DNA of 64,000 nucleotides from Streptomyces sp. JJ38. GTDB taxonomy: Bacteria; Actinomycetota; Actinomycetes; Streptomycetales; Streptomycetaceae. The stretch is taken from NCBI RefSeq assembly GCF_019303475.1, contig NZ_JABLSI010000007.1:58735-122734 (forward strand), read 5' to 3'. The position numbers and the translations under genes are program-made. This document shows, one piece after another, positions 52,826 to 61,435 of this stretch. Under the pieces are notes generated by a model that saw nothing but the letters and a program-made list of their open reading frames with translations, did not search any database and was not told the DNA's origin. How positions within the stretch are numbered: position 1 is the stretch's first letter; each line of letters begins with the position of its first letter.

Positions 52826-53683
52826 GTGAACAACCGCTCGCTCCAGCGAGGCGATGCAGTGGTGATCGGAGCAGCGGTCCTGCTGTTCATCGCCTCATTC
52901 CTCGACTTCTATAGCTTCCCCGGCGGCTTCGGGCAGGACGACGACAGCCGCAACGGCTGGTCGAACTTCTTCTGGCCGGTCATGCCGACCATCTTCCTGG
53001 GCGGCCTCCTCGCGACGGTCTTCATCGTCGTCTCCCGCTTCGTGAACCCGGAGCTGCGGGTCGCGGGGCTGAAGCTCGACCAGTGGGGCATCGCTTTCAG
53101 CGTCATGGCCGTCTGGGCCGGCTTCTGGACGCTGCTCGCCAACCCGATGGGCGCCGAAGAGGCGCTGGACGTCGGCGCCGGGCAGGTCATGGGCTTCATC
53201 GCGGTGATCATCATGGCGGCCGGCGCCATCGCCACCGTCTACCTGCCGCCGCTGCAGGTCGCGCTCATCCCGGCCGGCGGTATGAAGCAGCCGCAGCCCT
53301 ACGGCCAGCAGGGCGCCTACGGCTACACCGGCGCCCCGCAGCAGGCCGGTCAGCCGCAGGCCGGCTACGGCTACCCTGGCGGCCCGCAGCCGGGCCCCCA
53401 GGACCAGTCCTTCGGCGGCCAGCCCGGCGCCCAGCCGCAGCCTCAGCCCGCCCAGCCGCAGCCCCAGCAGGGCGCGGCCGACCCGAACTTCCAGCCGTTC
53501 TGGTTCGCTGTTCCGGTCGCCCGCCCGCTGACCGGTGAGGACGGCTCGCCGACCCCGATCGCCGAACTGGCTCCGGGTACCTGGTACCTGGCGGTCGAGC
53601 AGCGCGGTCAGGCGCTCATCGCGCAGACGCAGGACGGCCGTCGCGGTCTCCTGGCCGACACCTCCGGCATCCAGCGCGGCTGA
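52826..53683 (+). CDS. DUF5336-like membrane protein with Pro/Gln-rich linker
   Basis: 285 aa. Four membrane helices (for example VVIGAAVLLFIASFLDFYSF and MGFIAVIIMAAGAIATVYL) are followed by a low-complexity Gly/Pro/Gln/Tyr linker and a C-terminal soluble beta domain (FWFAVPVARPLTGEDGSPT to QTQDGRRGLLADTSG). It resembles the mycobacterial 34-kDa-antigen family. GTG 52826 has an AAGGGAT site. Its role in the envelope is unknown. Confidence 0.82.
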   Translation: MNNRSLQRGDAVVIGAAVLLFIASFLDFYSFPGGFGQDDDSRNGWSNFFWPVMPTIFLGGLLATVFIVVSRFVNPELRVAGLKLDQWGIAFSVMAVWAGFWTLLANPMGAEEALDVGAGQVMGFIAVIIMAAGAIATVYLPPLQVALIPAGGMKQPQPYGQQGAYGYTGAPQQAGQPQAGYGYPGGPQPGPQDQSFGGQPGAQPQPQPAQPQPQQGAADPNFQPFWFAVPVARPLTGEDGSPTPIAELAPGTWYLAVEQRGQALIAQTQDGRRGLLADTSGIQRG

Positions 53684-53695
53684 CGGTCCCGCTCC

Positions 53696-53749
53696 ACGAC
53701 GAGACCCCCGCCACCGTGGCCTCAAGCCCGGTGGCGGGGGTCTCGTCGT
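53696..53749. terminator. 21-bp perfect hairpin terminator
   Basis: Arms 53696-53716 and 53729-53749 are exactly complementary with a 12-nt loop, between convergent stop codons at 53683 and 53774. One of the strongest hairpins in the window. Confidence 0.85.
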
Positions 53750-53773
53750 CCCGTGGGACGGTGTCAGCGGAGG

Positions 53774-54841
53774 TCAGCAGCAGGAGGCGGTCAGGCCGAC
53801 GGGGGTCGCCGGGGCGGTGAAGACCTCGACGGTGGCCGGATCCCCGCCCAGGGCCGCGACGGCCAGCAGCAGCGCACCGGCGGTCCAGGCCGTCTGCTCC
53901 CGGGGCCACACGGCCTCGTCGGCGAAGACGTACCCCGTCCAGTACATGCCGCTGGGAGCCCGCAGGTGGGCGATCGAGCGGAGGATCTCCACGGCGCGGC
54001 CGGACTCCCCCATCACCCACAGGGCCAGGGCCAGTTCGGCACTCTCGCCGCCCGTCACCCAGGGGTTGGGCGTCACGCAGCGCACGCCCAGGCCGGGGAC
54101 GACGAAGCGGTCCCACTCGGCCTCGATGCGCTCCTTGGCCGCCGTGCCCGTGACCGCCCCGGTGAGCACCGGGTAGTACCAGTCCATCGAGTAGCGGGAC
54201 TTGTCCGCGAAGCGCTCGGGGTGGTGCGCGATCGCGTGGCCGAGCCGTCCGAAGGCCAGCTCCCAGTCGGGCTGCGGCTCCTCGCGGTGCTCGGCGATGG
54301 CCAGGGCGCAGCGCAGCGCCTGGTACACGGAGGAGCAGCCGGTGAGGAGTGCGTCGGTGAGCACGGTGCCGTCCGGCTCGCGCTTCCAGGCGACGGTGCC
54401 GTCGGGCTGCTGGAGGGAGAGGACGAACCCCATCGCGGCGGCCACGACGGGCCACATGCGCTCCAGGAACGTGTCGTCGCCGGTGGACAGGTAGTGGTGC
54501 CAGACGCCGACGGCGACATAGGCGCAGAAGTTGGACTCCCGGCCGGTGTCGGTGGGTTCGCGGGCGTCGCCGTCGGCGTAGGCGGCGTACCAGGAGCCGT
54601 CGGGCAGCTGGTGCTCGGCGAGCCACCCGTAGGCCGCCGCGGCGCGGGCGTGTTCGCCCGCGGTGTCGAGGGCCATGGCGGCCTCCACGTGGTCCCACGG
54701 GTCCAGGTGGTGGCCGCGGAACCAGGGGATGGCGCCGTCGGGGCGCTGCTCGGCGGCGATGCCGGCGACCGTGGCGGCCGCCTGCTCCGCGGTGAGGACG
54801 CCCGGCAGGACGAGGAGTTCGGTGCGCTCCGGGCTGGTCAC
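53774..54841 (-). CDS. Alpha/alpha-barrel (prenyltransferase/glucoamylase-like) protein
   Basis: 355 aa of helical repeats: EQRPDGAIPWFRGHHLDPWDHVE, WLAEHQLPDGSWYAAY, LSLQQPDGTVAWKREPDG, NPWVTGGESAELALALWVMG and AVWPREQTAWTAGALLL. QxPDGxxxW repeats are typical of (alpha/alpha)6 toroids such as prenyltransferases, squalene cyclases or family 15 glycosidases. The family motif DDTAxx of terpene cyclases is absent. GTG 54841 overlaps the methyltransferase stop by four bases. Probably a glycan- or lipid-processing step with the two enzymes upstream. Confidence 0.82.
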   Translation of the reverse strand: MTSPERTELLVLPGVLTAEQAAATVAGIAAEQRPDGAIPWFRGHHLDPWDHVEAAMALDTAGEHARAAAAYGWLAEHQLPDGSWYAAYADGDAREPTDTGRESNFCAYVAVGVWHHYLSTGDDTFLERMWPVVAAAMGFVLSLQQPDGTVAWKREPDGTVLTDALLTGCSSVYQALRCALAIAEHREEPQPDWELAFGRLGHAIAHHPERFADKSRYSMDWYYPVLTGAVTGTAAKERIEAEWDRFVVPGLGVRCVTPNPWVTGGESAELALALWVMGESGRAVEILRSIAHLRAPSGMYWTGYVFADEAVWPREQTAWTAGALLLAVAALGGDPATVEVFTAPATPVGLTASCC

Positions 54842-55578
54842 GCAGTCGTCTCCGGGGTGCGGGGGAGGTGGGGCTTGGTGGCGTAGGCCACGAAGCTCTT
54901 GCCGATGAGGGGATCGAGGGCCCGTTCCGCGAGGCGGGTGGCGAGCGGCTTCTTCATGATGTCCCAGACCAGCAGCTTGTGGTAAGCGCGCACGGGGAGC
55001 GCCTTGTCGTTGTCGACGCCGAAGGCGCACTTGAGCCACCAGTACGGCGCGTGGAGGGCGTGGGCGTGGTGGCTGCCGTAGGGGCGCAGTCCGGCCTCCC
55101 GCAGCTTGGCGAGCAGTTCGGTGGCCCGGTAGATGCGGATGTGGCCGCCCTCCACCTCGTGGTAGGCGTCGGACAGCGCCCAGCAGACCTTCTCCGGGCC
55201 GTAGCGCGGCACCGTCACGGCGAGGCGTCCGCCGGGGCGCAGGACGCGGACCATCTCCGCGAGCACGCCCTTGTCGTCGGGAATGTGCTCCATGACCTCG
55301 GAGATGATGACGACGTCGAAGCTGTCGTCCGGGAACGGCAGGGCGAGCGCGTCGCCCTCCATGGCGGTGGCGGAGGCGGAGGCGGGGGCCTCGCCGGCCT
55401 CCTCCATGGCGGCGAACCAGGTGGCCACCTCGCGGATCTCCTCGGCGTTGCGGTCGAGCGCCACGACGTGCGCGCCACGCCGGTAGCACTCGAAGGCGTG
55501 ACGGCCGGCGCCGCAGCCGAGGTCGAGGACGCGGTCGCCCGGGGCGAGCGGGAACCGGGAGAAGTCGACGGTCAGCAC
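54838..55578 (-). CDS. Class I SAM-dependent methyltransferase
   Basis: 246 aa. SAM motif I is DRVLDLGCGAGRHAFE, motif II ALPFPDDSFDVVIISEVMEH and post-II MVRVLRPGGRLAVTVP, of the UbiE/Methyltransf_11 type. A C-terminal helical extension (LPVRAYHKLLVWDIMKKPLA) may bind membranes. It is coupled to the alpha/alpha-barrel gene and follows the glycosyltransferase gene. The substrate is probably the product of that glycosyltransferase, which is inference. Confidence 0.88.
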   Translation of the reverse strand: MLTVDFSRFPLAPGDRVLDLGCGAGRHAFECYRRGAHVVALDRNAEEIREVATWFAAMEEAGEAPASASATAMEGDALALPFPDDSFDVVIISEVMEHIPDDKGVLAEMVRVLRPGGRLAVTVPRYGPEKVCWALSDAYHEVEGGHIRIYRATELLAKLREAGLRPYGSHHAHALHAPYWWLKCAFGVDNDKALPVRAYHKLLVWDIMKKPLATRLAERALDPLIGKSFVAYATKPHLPRTPETTA

Positions 55579-55688
55579 AGGGGGTTCTGCTTTCGGTCCG
55601 GGGGCAGGACAGGGCGGGCAGGTCGGGGGCGGTCGCCCCGGGCGGGGCGTGGGTCGTGGGCCGTGCCGCGGGCGGGGGCGCGCCGCGG

Positions 55689-57038
55689 TCAGCGATGGGC
55701 CGCGGCGGTGCGGGAACGGTCGATGGCCTCCCGGTAGTGCTCGGCGGTGCCGATGGCCGCCTGCCGCCAGGTGAAGCGGCTCAGGACCCGGGCCCGTCCC
55801 GCGGCGCCGAGCCGCTGTCGCAGCGGGGCGTCGGCCAGCAGCCGGGTGAGCGCGGCGGCGAGGGCGCCGGGATCACCGGGCGGCACCGCGAGGCTGGTCT
55901 CGCCGTCGGGCCCGGCCACCTCGGGGAGGGCGCCCCCGGTGGTGGCCACGAGCGGGGTGCCGGTGGCCATGGCCTCGGCGGCGGGCAGGGAGAAGCCCTC
56001 GTAGAGGGAGGGAACGCAGGCGATCTGGGCGCCGCGGACCAGATCGGCGAGCTCCGGGTCGCTGATGCCCTTGACGAACTCGACGGGTCGGCGGCCGCCG
56101 GGCCCGGGGGCGTCCAGGCCGAAGCGTTCGATGGCCCTGGCGACCGGGCCGCGTTCGGGACGCCGTCCGACGACGACGACGTGGGCCTCGGGGTGCTCGG
56201 TGCGGACCTTGGCCAGCGCCTCGACGAGGTGCACGAGCCCCTTGAGCGGGACGTCGGCGCTGGAGGTCGTCACGATGCGCCCCGGCACCTCGGGGACCGC
56301 CGGGTCCGGACGGAACAGCTCGGTGTCGGCGCCGATGTGGACGACGTGTACCCGGCCCTCGGCCACGCCCAGGTGGTCGACGATCTCCTGCCGGGAGGAG
56401 CCGGAGACGGTGAGCACCGAGGGGAGGCGGCGGGCGACGCGGCGCTGCATCCGGGTGAAGCCGTACCAGCGGCGCACGGAGAGCCGGCGCCGCAGGGTGG
56501 GCGCGGCGGCCAGGTCGAGCTGGCGGTCGACGGTGATGGGGTGGTGGATCGTGGTGACGAGCGGGGCGCCGAGTGCCTCGGAGCCGCCCAGCAGGCCGTA
56601 GCCGAGGGTCTGGTTGTCGTGGATGACGTCGAAGTCACCCCGCCGGGCGGCGAGGTGGCGGCGGGCGCGCAGGGAGAAGGTCAGCGGCTCGGGGAAGCCG
56701 CCGGTCCACATGGTGGCGACCTCCAGGGCGTCGACCCAGTCCCGGTACTCGCTGAGTCCGGGGGTGCGGAAGGGGTCGGAGGCGCGGTAGAGGTCGAGGC
56801 TGGGCAGCTCGGTGAGGGTGACGCCCTCCTCGACGACCGGGTAGGGCTGGGCACCGATCACCTCGACCTCGTGCCCCAGCCGGACCAGCTCGCGGGAGAG
56901 GTGCCGGACGTAGACGCCCTGGCCCCCGCAGAACGGGTTCCCCTTGTAGCTGAGCAGCGCGACGCGCAGCGGGCGGCCGGATTCCGTACCGCCCCGCCGG
57001 GGCCCGGTCGCCGCGTCCCGTATGGCCTCTGCGGTCAC
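55689..57038 (-). CDS. GT4-family glycosyltransferase
   Basis: 449 aa GT-B enzyme. The N-terminal domain has LLSYKGNPFCGGQGVYVRHL (Gly-rich acceptor loop) and FDVIHDNQTLGYG. The C-terminal donor domain has SSADVPLKGLVHLVEAL, FVKGISDPELADLVRGA and PSLYEGFSLPAAEAMATGTP with the E-x7-E motif. It is retaining and uses a nucleotide sugar. First gene of a three-gene operon divergent from the KstR-like regulator. Confidence 0.9.
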   Translation of the reverse strand: MTAEAIRDAATGPRRGGTESGRPLRVALLSYKGNPFCGGQGVYVRHLSRELVRLGHEVEVIGAQPYPVVEEGVTLTELPSLDLYRASDPFRTPGLSEYRDWVDALEVATMWTGGFPEPLTFSLRARRHLAARRGDFDVIHDNQTLGYGLLGGSEALGAPLVTTIHHPITVDRQLDLAAAPTLRRRLSVRRWYGFTRMQRRVARRLPSVLTVSGSSRQEIVDHLGVAEGRVHVVHIGADTELFRPDPAVPEVPGRIVTTSSADVPLKGLVHLVEALAKVRTEHPEAHVVVVGRRPERGPVARAIERFGLDAPGPGGRRPVEFVKGISDPELADLVRGAQIACVPSLYEGFSLPAAEAMATGTPLVATTGGALPEVAGPDGETSLAVPPGDPGALAAALTRLLADAPLRQRLGAAGRARVLSRFTWRQAAIGTAEHYREAIDRSRTAAAHR

Positions 57039-57092
57039 TCGCGGTCCCCTTCTCGCCGGACTTTCGCGGGAGCGTAACGGCTCGCGCCGAGG

Positions 57093-57106
57093 TAGAACAA
57101 GTTTCA
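57093..57106. promoter_or_regulatory. Perfect KstR-consensus operator
   Basis: TAGAACAAGTTTCA fits TnnAACnnGTTnnA at every defined position. It sits between the glycosyltransferase start (57038, minus) and the KstR-like gene, so it can control either or both. Confidence 0.65.
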
Positions 57107-57302
57107 GATGTTCGGCCCCCGGCGGGAGCGCCTCCGAATCTACCGGCCGGTCACTTGCCCGTTACGGCCGGGCGCGGTGATTCGCACCACGGCGCACCTC
57201 CTGACAGGATGCACGGGCCGGGCGCGGCCCGCCGCCGCGGCACCCGGCGTCCGGACCACCCCGACGAGCCCGGCTCACGGACGACCCCGACGAGCCCGGC
57301 CG

Positions 57303-57986
57303 ATGACCGCAGCCCACGCGCCCAGCCCCGTGAGACCGACGCCGAACACGCCAATGAACCCACCGACGCCGACACCGCCGCCGACCCGCCCGACCGGGGC
57401 CGACCCGGCGGAACCGCCCGCGCTGACCGAACGCCAGGAGGAGCGGCGCCGCCGCATCCTGAGGGCCGCGACGCAGTCGGCCCGCCGGGGCGGCTTCGAC
57501 GCGGTGCAGATGCGCGAGGTCGCCGAGACCGCACAGGTCGCCCTCGGCACGCTGTACCGCTACTTCCCGTCCAAGGTGCACCTGCTCGTCGCGATGATGC
57601 AGGACCAGTTGCGGCACCTGCACGCGACCCTGCACCAGCAGCCGCCCGCGACGGACGAGCCCGCCGCCCGGGTGGCCGAGACCCTGAAGCGGGCGTTCCG
57701 GTCACTCCGGCGCGAACCGCACCTCGCGGACGCGATGGTCCGGGCCCTGACCTTCGCCGACCGGTCGGTGAGCGCGGAGGTGGACACCGTCCTGCGGCTC
57801 ACCACCGCGATCATCCTGGACGCCACGGGGCTGGAGGGAGAGCCGACACCGCAGCAGCTCTCGACGGTCCGCGTCATCGAGCACACCTGGCTTCTCGGCC
57901 TCATCAACTGGCTGGCCGGACGGGCCTCGCTCGAACAGGTGGAGGCCGACCTCGCGACGGTCTCCCGGCTCGTCCGGGACGCCTGA
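57303..57986 (+). CDS. KstR-family TetR regulator
   Basis: 227 aa. A Pro/Thr-rich disordered N-terminus precedes the helix-turn-helix RRRRILRAATQSARRGGFDA, VQMREVAETAQVALGTLYRY, FPSKVHLLVAMM, which closely matches mycobacterial KstR. The C-terminal ligand domain has SLRREPHLADAMVRALTFAD. In mycobacteria KstR represses sterol catabolism and responds to a CoA thioester. ATG 57303 is preferred; starts at 57108 and 57354 cannot be excluded, though 57108 abuts the operator. Confidence 0.85.
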   Translation: MTAAHAPSPVRPTPNTPMNPPTPTPPPTRPTGADPAEPPALTERQEERRRRILRAATQSARRGGFDAVQMREVAETAQVALGTLYRYFPSKVHLLVAMMQDQLRHLHATLHQQPPATDEPAARVAETLKRAFRSLRREPHLADAMVRALTFADRSVSAEVDTVLRLTTAIILDATGLEGEPTPQQLSTVRVIEHTWLLGLINWLAGRASLEQVEADLATVSRLVRDA

Positions 57987-58054
57987 GGACGCCCGAGGCC
58001 GGGGCGGTGTGACCGGCGGCATCCCGGCCCGGTGCCGGAGCGCCGTTAGAGTGT

Positions 58055-58205
58055 CCGGTGCAAACCCGCCCTGGCCGGGGAAAGACCGGTGCGAATCCGG
58101 CACTGACCCGCAGCCGTGAGCGGTACCGCACAGCCCCCCGTGGCGTGCGCAACCGCGAGTCGGAACACCCGCGTCCAGGCGCCTCTCCCGTGAGAGGCCC
58201 AAGGC
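58055..58205 (+). ncRNA. Cobalamin (AdoCbl-type) riboswitch
   Basis: Core elements in order: GGTGCAAACCCGCC, GGGGAAAGACCGGTGCGAA, TCCGGCACTGACCCGCAGCC, GTGAGCGGTACC, then the B12-box-like GCGAGTCGGAACACCCGC (about 58155-58172). A GCCTCTC-CCGT-GAGAGGC hairpin at 58181-58198 may be the expression platform. A TAGAGT -10 at 58047-58052 lies just upstream. It controls the ECF operon starting at 58333, normally repressing it when cobalamin is plentiful. Confidence 0.88.
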
Positions 58206-58332
58206 TCCCGGCGGCACGCCCTGGTGCGCCGCCGGCTCCGTCGAGGTCTGCGGATGCCGAGCCCCGGTGCCGCGCGCCCAGCGCGGCCCGCCGTGGGTGC
58301 CGGTGTGCGCGGCCGCCACCGAAAGGCATCCG

Positions 58333-59592
58333 ATGTACCTGCGCCGCTGCGCCACGGCCCTGGCCGCCGTCACCGCCCTGAGCGCGTCGGTGGCCCCCGC
58401 CGCCCTGGCCGACGCCTCCCCGTCCCCCTCGCCCTCCGGCTCGCTGCCCGCCGGGCTGTTCGGGACGGCCGATCCCCAGTACGACGGAGTGTGGCGGCAG
58501 TCCATAGCCCTGCTCGCCCAGGACGCCGCCGGCTACGTCCCGGCGGACTCGGCCGTCGAGTGGCTGACGTCCCAGCAGTGCGACGACGGCTCGTTCATGT
58601 CCTACCGCACGGACGTCCGCGCGTCCTGTGCCAAGACCGGACCGGCCGACACGAACGCGACCGGCATGGCCGTGCAGGCCCTCGCCGCCGTGCGGGGCGC
58701 GGACAGCGAGCCGGTCAAGGACGCGGTGGCGTGGCTGGAGTCGGTGCAGAACACGGACGGTGGCTGGGGCTACGGCCCCGACGACCCCACCGACGCCAAC
58801 TCCACCGCCGTCGTCATCGGTGCGCTCGACGCCGCCGGGCTCAATCCGGAGGACGTCAGAAGGAGCATCGCCGATCCCCCCTCCAACGCGCTGAACCGTC
58901 TCCAGCTCGACTGCTCGGCACCCAGCGGGAAGGCCGGGGGCTTCTCCTACCAGCGCGGAAAGAGGGGGGAGCTGGTCGCCAACCCCCATGCCTCGGCCGC
59001 CGCGACACTCGCGGCCTACCGCAAGGGGCTCGCCGTGGAGCCGGCCGAGGGGAACGCGGGCAAGCCCGTCCTCCCGGACTGCGGCGAGACCGGCCACTTC
59101 GAGATCGGCGTGTCCCCCCAGGCCGCTGCCGCCCAGCTCAGCTCCGAACTCACCCGCAACGGCGGGTACCTCACGGTGGTGATGCCGGGCACCGATCCGC
59201 AGCCCGACCACGGCGCCACCGCCCTCGCCGTCATCGCGCTCTCGGCCGCCGGGTACCCCGACGCGGCCGAGGAGCCGCTGAACTGGCTGGCCGAGCACCA
59301 CACCGAGTGGCAGGGGCTGTCGGGGCAGCCGGCCGGCCTGGGCCAACTGCTGCTGGCCGTGCGCGCCGCGGGCGGCGACCCCGAGGACTTCGGCGGCACC
59401 GACCTGGTCGCCCAGCTCAACGCGACGGGCCCGGAGCCGCGGCTGATCGAGGACTCGAACACCGTGTGGTGGGCCATCGGCACGGGGCTCGTCGTGGGCG
59501 CCGGGCTGGGCGTGCTGGTCGTCGTCCTGCGCAGGCGGCGGGGCGATGGCGGCGCGGGCGACGGGGCCCCGGCCGAGGGGAACGCGGGCTGA
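58333..59592 (+). CDS. Secreted, membrane-anchored alpha6/alpha6-repeat protein (transcobalamin-domain-like)
   Basis: 419 aa. A signal peptide (cleavage near APAALADA) and Ser/Pro linker are followed by helical toroid repeats: WLTSQQCDDGSFMSYRTD, WLESVQNTDGGWGYGPDDP, DANSTAVVIGALDAAG, GATALAVIALSAAGY, then a C-terminal membrane helix (IGTGLVVGAGLGVLVVVL) and basic stop. It is annotated in relatives as prenyltransferase/squalene-oxidase repeat. The catalytic residues of those enzymes are not obvious, but the same fold forms the N-terminal domain of transcobalamin. As first gene under a B12 riboswitch it is a candidate extracellular cobalamin or cobinamide receptor. Confidence 0.85.
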   Translation: MYLRRCATALAAVTALSASVAPAALADASPSPSPSGSLPAGLFGTADPQYDGVWRQSIALLAQDAAGYVPADSAVEWLTSQQCDDGSFMSYRTDVRASCAKTGPADTNATGMAVQALAAVRGADSEPVKDAVAWLESVQNTDGGWGYGPDDPTDANSTAVVIGALDAAGLNPEDVRRSIADPPSNALNRLQLDCSAPSGKAGGFSYQRGKRGELVANPHASAAATLAAYRKGLAVEPAEGNAGKPVLPDCGETGHFEIGVSPQAAAAQLSSELTRNGGYLTVVMPGTDPQPDHGATALAVIALSAAGYPDAAEEPLNWLAEHHTEWQGLSGQPAGLGQLLLAVRAAGGDPEDFGGTDLVAQLNATGPEPRLIEDSNTVWWAIGTGLVVGAGLGVLVVVLRRRRGDGGAGDGAPAEGNAG

Positions 59593-60269
59593 TGCGGACG
59601 GCGCGCGCCCTCGCCACGGCGGCGCTGGGCCTCCTGGTGCTCCTGACGGGCGCCGGTCCGGCCCACGCCGACGGCTACCGGTACTGGTCCTTCTGGACGG
59701 CGGAGGAGGGCTCCTGGGTCTACGCCACCCAGGGCCCGGCGACCCTGCGTCCCGCCGACGGCGACGTCGTGGGCTTCCGCTTCACCGTGAGCGAGAGCGC
59801 CGGCGAGGGCGCCCGGCCCCGGCAGCGCGCCGACTTCGAGGCCGTCTGCGCGGACACCGCGCCGCGCGAGGGCCGCAAGCGGGTGGCCCTCGTCATCGAC
59901 CCCGGGACCCACGAGGACGCGCCCCGCGGCGAGACGCCGCCGCGGCCGTGGCGGGTGTGCGCGTCGGTCGCGCCGGACGCCTCGGTGGGCGACGCGCTGG
60001 CCGCCACCGCCCCACCCCTGCGCTACGACTCCTCCGCCCTGCTGTGTGCCATCGCCGGGTATCCCGAGACGGAGTGCGGCGCGCGGCTCGGCGGGTCGGA
60101 CGGCGGCACCGACGGCGCGGGGGACGGCGGGACGGACGCGGGGAACGCCGCCGAGGAAGGGGACGACGGCGGCTCCGGGTTCCCCTGGGTGATCGTGTGC
60201 GAGGCACTCGTCGTCCTCGCGCTGGGTGCCGCGGGGGTGTGGCAGGCGAGGCGGCGCCGGGCGTCATGA
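59592..60269 (+). CDS. SCO2322-family surface protein (DUF4430-like candidate)
   Basis: 225 aa. A signal peptide (ALGLLVLLTGAGPAHADG), a small beta-rich domain (YRYWSFWTAEEGSWVYATQG, then PADGDVVGFRFTVSE), an Asp/Gly-rich linker and a C-terminal helix (WVIVCEALVVLALGAAGVW) with basic end. The GSWVYATQG...DGDVVGFRF pattern recalls the small beta domain that caps cobalamin in transcobalamins (DUF4430). Its ATG overlaps the previous stop (TGATG). I propose that it works with the upstream protein in ligand capture. Confidence 0.82.
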   Translation: MRTARALATAALGLLVLLTGAGPAHADGYRYWSFWTAEEGSWVYATQGPATLRPADGDVVGFRFTVSESAGEGARPRQRADFEAVCADTAPREGRKRVALVIDPGTHEDAPRGETPPRPWRVCASVAPDASVGDALAATAPPLRYDSSALLCAIAGYPETECGARLGGSDGGTDGAGDGGTDAGNAAEEGDDGGSGFPWVIVCEALVVLALGAAGVWQARRRRAS

Positions 60270-61435
60270 CGCGGGCTCTCCTCACCGCGCTGCGCGCGCC
60301 CTCCGCGCGCCGGGGCAACGCCCTGCACGCCGGGGCCTGGTGGCTCTGGGCACTGGGTCTGGCCGCCGCCGCGTCCCGCACCACCAACCCGGTGCTGCTG
60401 GCGCTGCTGGTGGCCGTGGCCGGGTACGTCGTCGCCGTCCGGCGCACCGACGCGCCCTGGGCACGCTCCTACGGCGTCTTCCTGCTGCTCGGCCTGGCGG
60501 TCCTGGTCGCCCGGCTGCTCTTCGCGCTCGTGCTGGGCTCCCCTGTGGGCGGCACGACGGTGCTGTTCACCCTGCCGGAGATCCCGCTGCCCGAGTGGGC
60601 CCAGGGTGTGCGGATCGGCGGCCGGGTCACGGCGGAGGGCATGTACTTCGCGTTCCGCGACGGCCTGCGGCTGGCCGCGCTGCTGGCCTGTGTGGGCGCG
60701 GCCAACGCCCTGGCGAGCCCGGCCCGGCTGCTGAAGTCGCTGCCGGGCGCGCTCTACGAGGCCGGGGTCGCCGTCGTCGTCGCGATGACGTTCGCCCCGC
60801 ACCTCGTCGCGGACGTGCGGCGGCTGCGGTCCGCCCAGCGGCTGCGGGGGCGCCCGGACACCGGCGTGCGCTCGGTCCTGCGCGTCGCCCTGCCCGTGCT
60901 GGAGGGCGCTCTGGAACGCTCCGTCGCCCTGGCCGCCGCGATGGACGCCCGGGGGTACGGCCGCACGGCGCGGGTGTCCCCCGCCGTGCGCCGGGCCACC
61001 ACCGCATGCACGCTCGGCGGGCTGCTGGGCGTGTGCGTCGGCGCCTACGGGCTGCTCACCGCGGACGGCGCCGCCTTCGCCCTGCCCGTGCTCGGACTCG
61101 GCCTGGCCGCCGCGCTGGCCGGGCTGCGGCTCGGCGGGCGGCGCACGGTCCGCAGCCGGTACCGGCCGGACCGCTGGGGCGCCCGGGCCTGGCTCGTGGC
61201 CGGTTCCGGGGCGGCCGTCGCCGCCGGGGTCATCGCGCTCGCCGCCGCCGACCCCACCGCCCTCAATCCGCCCGCCGTTCCGCTGACGGCCCCCGAAGCG
61301 CCCCCGGCTGCGGTGGCCGTGTGCCTGCTGGGCCTGCTGCCCGCCGTCGTCGCCCCGCTGCCCGACCGCGCCCCGGGCAGGGCCGCGCGGACCGCCACCA
61401 CCGAGAAGCCAAGGCCGGGGAGGGCCGCGCCGTGA
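60266..61435 (+). CDS. ECF transporter transmembrane component (EcfT/CbiQ family)
   Basis: 389 aa membrane protein. The EcfT/CbiQ scaffold has hydrophobic helices and the ATPase-coupling helix with MDARGYGR near residue 230 (the Ala-Arg-Gly signature). It links the ATPases to the S component. An extra set of C-terminal helices (residues 240-370) makes it longer than usual. It overlaps both neighbours by four bases. Confidence 0.9.
   Translation: MTRALLTALRAPSARRGNALHAGAWWLWALGLAAAASRTTNPVLLALLVAVAGYVVAVRRTDAPWARSYGVFLLLGLAVLVARLLFALVLGSPVGGTTVLFTLPEIPLPEWAQGVRIGGRVTAEGMYFAFRDGLRLAALLACVGAANALASPARLLKSLPGALYEAGVAVVVAMTFAPHLVADVRRLRSAQRLRGRPDTGVRSVLRVALPVLEGALERSVALAAAMDARGYGRTARVSPAVRRATTACTLGGLLGVCVGAYGLLTADGAAFALPVLGLGLAAALAGLRLGGRRTVRSRYRPDRWGARAWLVAGSGAAVAAGVIALAAADPTALNPPAVPLTAPEAPPAAVAVCLLGLLPAVVAPLPDRAPGRAARTATTEKPRPGRAAP

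Noticed and set aside
53774..54841. Alpha/alpha-barrel protein as a terpene or hopanoid cyclase
   Set aside because: No DxDD or QW-motif set and no isoprenoid genes nearby; kept as function unknown.
57108..57302. 65-residue N-terminal extension of the KstR-like protein
   Set aside because: It begins two bases after the operator and is low-complexity; still possible for a leaderless mRNA but less likely.
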